In this document: piece after piece, positions 59,233 through 64,000 of the stretch
Layout of the letters: each line of letters starts with the position of its first letter
Position numbering within the stretch: the first letter of the stretch is position 1
Assembly: GCF_947499295.1 (NCBI RefSeq)
Contig: NZ_CANMNP010000013.1
Location: 124,001-188,000 of the forward strand
Length of the DNA: 64,000 nt
Reading direction: 5' to 3'
Origin: an uncultured Roseibium sp.
GTDB taxonomy: Bacteria; Pseudomonadota; Alphaproteobacteria; Rhizobiales; Stappiaceae
Notes under the pieces: generated by a model
What the model was told of the DNA's origin: nothing
Databases searched by the model: none
What the model saw: the letters and a program-made list of their open reading frames with translations, nothing else
Translations under genes and position numbers: made by a program

Positions 59233-60594
59233 TCACCGGGTGCTGACATGCTCTGATACGAGGCCGCGGTACCAAAGAGCGCTGTCCTTGAGCGTGCGGG
59301 CTTGCGTGTCATAGTCGACATGCACAATGCCGAAGCGCATTTTGTAGCCTTCTGCCCATTCGTAGTTGTCCATCAGGCTCCAGAGAAAATACCCTTTGAC
59401 CGGCACACCCGCATCCCTGGCGTCGGCAACGGCGCTAAAGTGTTTTTCCAGATAATCAATCCGGCGTTGGTCTCTGACAACACCATCAACCAGTTCATCG
59501 TTGTAGCAAGCGCCGTTTTCGGTGATGAACATCGGAGGCAGGCTATAGCGTTCATATAGACCCTTCATCAGGTCGGACAGGCCGGTCTCGTAGATTTCCC
59601 AGCCGATGTCGGTCAGGTCCGGACCGGGCTTGGGTGGAACGACTTCAGCGCGCGGATAAAGGGTGTCAGCTGAGCCATCATCTTTGACCCGCAGCGGCGT
59701 ATAGTAATTGAGGCCCCACCAATCGAGAGGCTGATTGATGGTTTTCAAATCGCCTTCTTCGATCGGCATCATCTCGCCATATGCTTCGAGCACTTCAGCG
59801 GGATACGACCCTTCGAAGAGCGGCGAAAAGAAAAGACCGTTGTGGAATTCAAAAGCACGTTCTGCGGCCCGTTGATCGTCTGCCGATCCGCTTGCAGCAT
59901 AGACGGAATGAGCATTGATAACGATGCCCATCGGCAGGTCCGGACGAACTGACCTTGCAGCCTCCACACCAAGTCCATGCGCAAGGTTCAATGTGTGAAC
60001 AGCAGCAGCAAATGCTTCCGGGCTTTTTTCACCAGGTGCGTGGATGCCGTAAAGGTGGCTCAAGTGACAGATACACCATGGCTCGTTGATTGTTGCGAGA
60101 GCGTCCATGCGGTCGCCAAGCCGTTTGACAACGATTTCGGCATATTCGGCAAATGCTTCTGCCGTGTTGCGAGCAGTCCAGCCCCCGTAACCGGCCAGCG
60201 TCAGTGGCAGGTCCCAGTGGTAAAGCGTCGGATAAACCTTTAGTCCACGCTCAACCATCCCATCGATAAGACGATCATAAAAATCGAGGCCCTTTTCATT
60301 CACCTGGCCACGTCCATCAGGCAGAATACGAGGCCAGGCGATCGAAAACCGGTAGGCGTCGACGCCCAGAGATTGGATCAGGTCGAGGTCGCTTTCCCAT
60401 CGATGATAATGGTCGCAAGCCACATCCCCCGAATGCCCCTTGTAGACCCGTCCCGGCATCTTTGAAAACGCATCCCAAATGCTTGGCTTGCGCCCATCTT
60501 CATTGGCAGCTCCCTCGATCTGATAGGCGGCGGTTGCCACGCCGAACAGGAAGTCACTGGAAAAGCGCGCTGCCGAGTTTTTGGATATTGCCAT
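59233..60594 (-). CDS. GH1 beta-glucosidase
   Basis: A 453-residue family 1 glycoside hydrolase. The acid/base motif TINEPWC and nucleophile motif ITENGA are intact, and FLFGVATAAYQIEGA near the N terminus and WSLMDNYEWAEGY near the C terminus are standard. It would cleave beta-glucosides such as cellobiose. No signal peptide is present, so it acts on imported sugars. A perfect LacI-type palindrome at 60637-60652 lies 43 bases upstream of the start, so it is probably sugar-regulated. No transporter or LacI gene is nearby. Confidence 0.94.
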   Translation of the reverse strand: MAISKNSAARFSSDFLFGVATAAYQIEGAANEDGRKPSIWDAFSKMPGRVYKGHSGDVACDHYHRWESDLDLIQSLGVDAYRFSIAWPRILPDGRGQVNEKGLDFYDRLIDGMVERGLKVYPTLYHWDLPLTLAGYGGWTARNTAEAFAEYAEIVVKRLGDRMDALATINEPWCICHLSHLYGIHAPGEKSPEAFAAAVHTLNLAHGLGVEAARSVRPDLPMGIVINAHSVYAASGSADDQRAAERAFEFHNGLFFSPLFEGSYPAEVLEAYGEMMPIEEGDLKTINQPLDWWGLNYYTPLRVKDDGSADTLYPRAEVVPPKPGPDLTDIGWEIYETGLSDLMKGLYERYSLPPMFITENGACYNDELVDGVVRDQRRIDYLEKHFSAVADARDAGVPVKGYFLWSLMDNYEWAEGYKMRFGIVHVDYDTQARTLKDSALWYRGLVSEHVSTR

Positions 60595-60636
60595 CGAATT
60601 TCGTCTCTAAGGGTGGGAGTGTCGATGGTCTTAGTT

Positions 60637-60652
60637 TCCAAAGCGCTTTGGA
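60637..60652. promoter_or_regulatory. LacI-type operator palindrome upstream of the GH1 gene
   Basis: TCCAAAGCGCTTTGGA is a perfect 16-bp dyad with the central CG step typical of LacI/GalR-family operators. It lies in the promoter region of the beta-glucosidase and immediately beyond the stop of the DUF2461 gene. Confidence 0.65.
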
Positions 60653-61333
60653 TCAAGTTTTTTCCTGTAGGTCAGCAAAATATTGCCAGAAGGGTAACGT
60701 AGGCTTCCATGCATTGGTGAGCGCTGTCACAGCGCTGCCGCCCTCCAAACTGCTCGTATCCGGAAGGTGTTTCCAGACCGCCAGTCCCTTGTGCCGCGCA
60801 AGGTCGGCATAGGCGCGGTCCTTTGGAAATCCGCGTGGTGGATTGGCCAGATCCGGTTCGGAGACATCGAAACCACCGGACCGCATGCGGGCGAGCAGTT
60901 CTGAAATGTTATTACCTTCACCTTTTTCCAGCAATGTCAGATAAGCGCCCAAAACGGGTTTGGAAAATGCCATGCACCCTGTGCCGAAGCGAATGGTATC
61001 CGCCTCGATCGACAGGAAAAAGCTCGGAGGCTGCGCGTCTCTTCCTTGAAAAGAAGCGCCAACCGGCCAGAAGGCCATCCGGATGTGGGTGTTGTAGGGG
61101 GTCTTGTCCTTTGAAAAGCGCAGGTCCCGGTTGATACGGAACTGCTTGGACGTCATCTCATGACCTGTCAGCGTTTGCAGCGCATTGTTCATGGCCGGGC
61201 GAAAAACATCGGTCGGCTCTTTGACATGGCGTTGATAGTCCGACTTGTTTGCGTCGAACCAATCCTTGGAATTATTGGCCCCAAGGGCCTTCAAAAACGC
61301 GAAAGTTTCCTTCTGAAATCCGTGCTCGGTCAT
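60653..61333 (-). CDS. DUF2461 family protein
   Basis: A 226-residue protein of the DUF2461 (TIGR02453) family. The hallmark FLKALGANNSKDWFDANK, FRINRDLRFSKDKTPYNTHI and FFLSIEAD are present. The biochemical function is unknown. The start ATG at 61333 shares one base with the stop of the TfoX-N gene (TGATG), so the two are translationally coupled. Confidence 0.9.
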   Translation of the reverse strand: MTEHGFQKETFAFLKALGANNSKDWFDANKSDYQRHVKEPTDVFRPAMNNALQTLTGHEMTSKQFRINRDLRFSKDKTPYNTHIRMAFWPVGASFQGRDAQPPSFFLSIEADTIRFGTGCMAFSKPVLGAYLTLLEKGEGNNISELLARMRSGGFDVSEPDLANPPRGFPKDRAYADLARHKGLAVWKHLPDTSSLEGGSAVTALTNAWKPTLPFWQYFADLQEKT

Positions 61334-61704
61334 CAATGTGCCCTCCCTGACTTGCGTTTGTTAGGTTTTGCCGCCTTCGGTGGCAAAGCACAGACATATG
61401 CGCGTGCCATCTCGATCCAGTCTCTCAAATCGCTGTCGCTTTCAATGCCGTCAGGTTCGATGCGAATGAAGCCGGGCATGGGACGGCCGGCCGGCCTACA
61501 GGGCGAAGCATGAGGTCTGGCAAGTGCAATCGCTTCCTGTTCCTTGCCGACACGGGCCATCAAGCCACGTTTTGAGGCGCAGACCAGCATGTTGCCGTTG
61601 ACCATGAAACAGGTGCCGCCAAACATGCGTTTTTGCTCAACGGCCTTGTCAGGAATAAAGGTGCGGATGCGCTCAAGAAGCACAGTTTCCATGAAGTCGG
61701 ACAT
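61333..61704 (-). CDS. TfoX N-terminal domain-containing protein
   Basis: A 123-residue protein with the TfoX/Sxy N-terminal domain: KRMFGGTCFMVNGNMLVCASKRGLMARVG. TfoX regulates competence in some gammaproteobacteria, but short single-domain homologues in alphaproteobacteria have no assigned role. It is the first gene of a two-gene unit with DUF2461. The tail is basic and proline-rich (PPKAAKPNKRKSG). Confidence 0.87.
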   Translation of the reverse strand: MSDFMETVLLERIRTFIPDKAVEQKRMFGGTCFMVNGNMLVCASKRGLMARVGKEQEAIALARPHASPCRPAGRPMPGFIRIEPDGIESDSDLRDWIEMARAYVCALPPKAAKPNKRKSGRAH

Positions 61705-61868
61705 CTTTTAAAAGGCTCCCTTATGAAACATTGCCGGTCAAGAACGTTTGCCAAGAGACAGATCCGACAGTCTTTTGACACAAAGACTGTCAACTGAAGA
61801 TTTTTCTCGGTGCAGCAAACCATGCTAGGACGCGGCCAACTATTTGAAAACCGGATTCGGAGTAGGTC

Positions 61869-62387
61869 TTGCCTGAACTCGTTCTTGTCGCAGCCGTTGC
61901 CAGAAACGGAATTATCGGTTCGGAAGGCGACATGCCCTGGAAGGTGTCGAGTGATCTGAAACGCTTCAAACAAATGACGATCGGAAAGCCTGTAATTCTA
62001 GGCCGCAAGACGTTCTTGTCTTTCGGAGGGCGGCCATTGCCCGGTCGCCCCCATGTCGTGATTTCGCGCGATCCGGACTATTCACCCTCAGGAGCCGAAG
62101 CTGCTACGTCGCTCCAGGAAGCCCTGCAGCGGGCTGAAGAGCTTGCGAGCGAACTTCAGGCTGAGGAAATCATGTGCATAGGCGGGGGGCAGATCTATGA
62201 TCAGGCCATGCCCCATGCAGACAGACTTGAGATAACTGAAATCCAGTCGGATCCTGAGGGAGATACATGCTTTCCGGAAATCGACCCGTCCATCTGGGCA
62301 ATGACGCACCGCGAGCCAGGACAGAAAGGCGAAAACGACAGCGCCGATTTCGTTTATGTGACGTACCGCCGCAAAGCGGCGTCCTGA
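61869..62387 (+). CDS. folA: dihydrofolate reductase
   Basis: A 172-residue DHFR that regenerates tetrahydrofolate after ThyA. VLVAAVARNGIIGSEGDMPWKVSSDLKRFKQ contains the active-site tryptophan loop (MPW) and acidic residue, and VILGRKTFLSF and MCIGGGQIYDQ are the cofactor-binding blocks. The start is TTG with GGAG seven bases upstream. It lies 5.3 kb from thyA, with an accessory block in between. Confidence 0.95.
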   Translation: MPELVLVAAVARNGIIGSEGDMPWKVSSDLKRFKQMTIGKPVILGRKTFLSFGGRPLPGRPHVVISRDPDYSPSGAEAATSLQEALQRAEELASELQAEEIMCIGGGQIYDQAMPHADRLEITEIQSDPEGDTCFPEIDPSIWAMTHREPGQKGENDSADFVYVTYRRKAAS

Positions 62388-62405
62388 AGTCACGGTGGAA
62401 TTTTC

Positions 62406-62870
62406 ATGACACTTGCTGAAAACTTCGATGCACGCTGGGTCACTTTTGACGAAATGGACAAGCGCGACGTCTATGAACTCTTACGGTTGCGCCAGAATAT
62501 TTTCATTCTGGAGCAGGCGTCGTTTTATGCCGACATTGACGGCAAAGACCCTGAGTTGCTGCATTATCTGGTGAAAGACAGCGATACCGGTGCTTTGGTA
62601 GGCGCAATACGGCTTTCCTCAGACGTTGAACTTGTTGAAGCTCGGATCGGACGGGTCGTTGTGGCTTCAGAGGGCCGTGGTGCAGGCCTTGGGAGAAAGA
62701 TGATGCAGGCAGGCGTCACGAAGGCCCGTGTACTGGTTCCGGCATGCAAGATCCATGTCTCTGCACAAGCGCATCTGGAAGCCTTTTACCAGTCCCTGGG
62801 ATTTCAGACCGTGTCGGATGAGTATGATGAAGACGGCATTGCGCATGTCGATATGGTCCACCTTCCTTAA
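62406..62870 (+). CDS. ElaA-like GNAT acetyltransferase
   Basis: A 154-residue GNAT protein. YELLRLRQNIFILEQASFYADIDG is the typical ElaA start, and RIGRVVVASEGRGAGLGRKMM is the acetyl-CoA-binding loop. The substrate is unknown. It follows folA by 18 bases on the same strand and is probably co-transcribed. Confidence 0.9.
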   Translation: MTLAENFDARWVTFDEMDKRDVYELLRLRQNIFILEQASFYADIDGKDPELLHYLVKDSDTGALVGAIRLSSDVELVEARIGRVVVASEGRGAGLGRKMMQAGVTKARVLVPACKIHVSAQAHLEAFYQSLGFQTVSDEYDEDGIAHVDMVHLP

Positions 62871-62909
62871 AGGTTTCACGCAGGGCCGGTGGAACTCGCG
62901 TTGTTTGGC

Positions 62910-62938
62910 CTTGACAGAACCGCCGAGATACCCCACCT
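62910..62938 (+). promoter_or_regulatory. heat-shock (sigma32-like) promoter candidate upstream of hflK
   Basis: CTTGACA (62910-62916) and CCCCACCT (62931-62938) are separated by 14 bases, close to the E. coli sigma32 consensus CTTGAAA-N13-15-CCCCATNT. It is 189 bases before the hflK start. Alphaproteobacterial RpoH promoters usually have a longer spacer, so the match is tentative. Confidence 0.4.
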
Positions 62939-63126
62939 GCGGCGAGGGAAAGTGCGCCGACAAAATGGTTTGGTTCTGTTTACGAACTTTGGGAAATAGC
63001 GCCGGGCTTTACGTTGAAAGCCACGGGCAATCTCCCTATAACCAACGGTGAGTCAAAAGCGGCTCAGGTCCATGGGTCCTGGGCCCAAATCCGGCAGGCT
63101 GCCGGATGTCACAGAAGGAAGTTTTG

Positions 63127-64000
63127 ATGCCTTGGAGCAATCAATCAGGTGGCGGTGGCCCCTGGAAAGGCGGCGGCAACAATGGCGGCCCTTGGGGCAG
63201 CGGTGGCGGCGGCGGCGGCGGTAACAACAATGGTCCGTGGGGCGGTGGCCCGAACCGGGGCGGAGGCGGCAATCCGCCAGACCTGGAAGAGCTTTTGAAA
63301 CGCACGCAGGACCGTATGAAAACCGTACTGCCGGGTGGCGGCGGCGGAAGCCTCGGCTTTCTTGGCGTGTTGATTGTTGCAGGCATTGTTGCCATCGTCT
63401 GGCTCGCAACAGGTTTCTACGTGGTTGACGAAGGCGAGGTCGGCGTTGAGCTTGTGCTCGGTGAAGTTGCCGATCAGACGCCTCCGGGCCTGAATTACAA
63501 TTGGCCTTATCCGATTGGTGAGGTTTATACGCCAAAGGTTGAGCTGCAGCGTGAAACCACAGTCGGAACCGAGGAAAGCGTTACCAGTTCCGGTGTTGTG
63601 CGCGCACGCGACGTTCAGGAAGAAAGCCTGATGCTGACCGGCGACGAAAACATTGTCGACGTCGGCTTCAAAGTGCTGTGGCGTATCGAAAACACGCGTC
63701 AAGGGATCACGGACTTCCTGTTTAACGTCCAGGAACCGGCCGGAACCGTCAAGGCGGTTGCAGAGAGCGCCATGCGCGAAGTCGTCGGCGCTTCCAATAT
63801 TGACTCGATCCTGACTGAAAACCGCGTGTCCATTCAGAACGACGTTGCAACTTTGATGCAATCGACGCTGGACAGCTACAACGCTGGTGTCGAGATTGCA
63901 GAAGTGCAGATGCAGCGCGTGGATCCGCCTGCACAGGTTATCGAATCCTTCCGTGACGTTCAGGCGGCCCGCGCCGATCAGGAACGTATCAGCAACGAGG
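63127..64000 (+). CDS. hflK: FtsH protease modulator HflK (3' end beyond the window)
   Basis: The first 291 codons of HflK, cut by the window edge. A glycine-, asparagine- and tryptophan-rich N terminus (about 1-60) is followed by one transmembrane helix (FLGVLIVAGIVAIVWLATGFYVV) and the SPFH/band 7 domain (VVDEGEVGVELVLGEV, EESLMLTGDENIVDVGFKV). HflK and HflC form a cage around the FtsH protease in the inner membrane. AAGGAAG precedes the ATG. hflC probably follows outside the window. Confidence 0.95.
   Translation, partial: MPWSNQSGGGGPWKGGGNNGGPWGSGGGGGGGNNNGPWGGGPNRGGGGNPPDLEELLKRTQDRMKTVLPGGGGGSLGFLGVLIVAGIVAIVWLATGFYVVDEGEVGVELVLGEVADQTPPGLNYNWPYPIGEVYTPKVELQRETTVGTEESVTSSGVVRARDVQEESLMLTGDENIVDVGFKVLWRIENTRQGITDFLFNVQEPAGTVKAVAESAMREVVGASNIDSILTENRVSIQNDVATLMQSTLDSYNAGVEIAEVQMQRVDPPAQVIESFRDVQAARADQERISNE

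Noticed and set aside
63141..63395. Proline-rich 84-codon frame on the minus strand
   Set aside because: It is the complement of the glycine-rich N terminus of hflK.

Overview
The window is a chromosomal segment of an alphaproteobacterium, most likely of the Hyphomicrobiales (Rhizobiales) and probably near the marine Stappia/Labrenzia/Roseibium group; the order is well supported, the genus is only an inference. Supporting signs are the gene order of the division/cell-wall cluster, an FtsZ with a long linker and a C-terminal tip of the [10 protein letters not shown] type, a circularly permuted two-piece tmRNA gene, an alpha-type SspB adaptor, and short DUF4169 and ribbon-helix-helix proteins. 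I saw no rRNA, tRNA, CRISPR array, insertion sequence or prophage.

Layout. 1-7.4 kb is a set of small regulator-plus-enzyme loci: a PNPOx-like flavin protein divergent from a MocR regulator; an AhpD-like protein followed by a TetR regulator; the RNase P RNA gene; and a cupin-monooxygenase pair divergent from an AraC regulator. 7.4-26.7 kb is a complete dcw cluster on the plus strand (mraZ rsmH ftsL ftsI murE murF mraY murD ftsW murG murC murB ddl ftsQ ftsA ftsZ), followed by lpxC, bamD, recN and ligA to 32.8 kb. Many junctions are ATGA overlaps, and a strong terminator follows ftsZ. A ladder of MraZ-type boxes lies about 150-220 bases upstream of mraZ.

33-50 kb carries a NIT-domain chemoreceptor, a UvrD/PcrA helicase, an unrecognised repeat-containing small protein divergent from an OmpR/EnvZ-type pair, a periplasmic TPR protein, prmA, a short YjiS-like protein, an M24 aminopeptidase P, a PhyH-type oxygenase, a ClC protein, a hotdog thioesterase and a D-lactate dehydrogenase-type flavoenzyme.

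50-64 kb begins with a large AsmA-family protein that appears to start at CTG. It then meets a minus-strand quality-control block: the tmRNA gene (tag ANDNYAMDNAVAA) directly upstream of sspB, the adaptor that delivers tmRNA-tagged proteins to ClpXP, then DUF4169 and RHH genes. Next come thyA, an accessory block (multicopper oxidase, class C serine hydrolase, GH1 beta-glucosidase with a LacI-type palindrome, DUF2461, TfoX-N), folA, an ElaA-like acetyltransferase and the start of hflK, cut by the window edge.

The most interesting signals are the ssrA-sspB neighbourhood with its unusual tag, the 10-bp-periodic MraZ boxes, the CTG start of the AsmA gene, the repeat protein beside the two-component system, and several palindromes that can be matched to particular genes. 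I did not find a multi-gene system that is clearly new.
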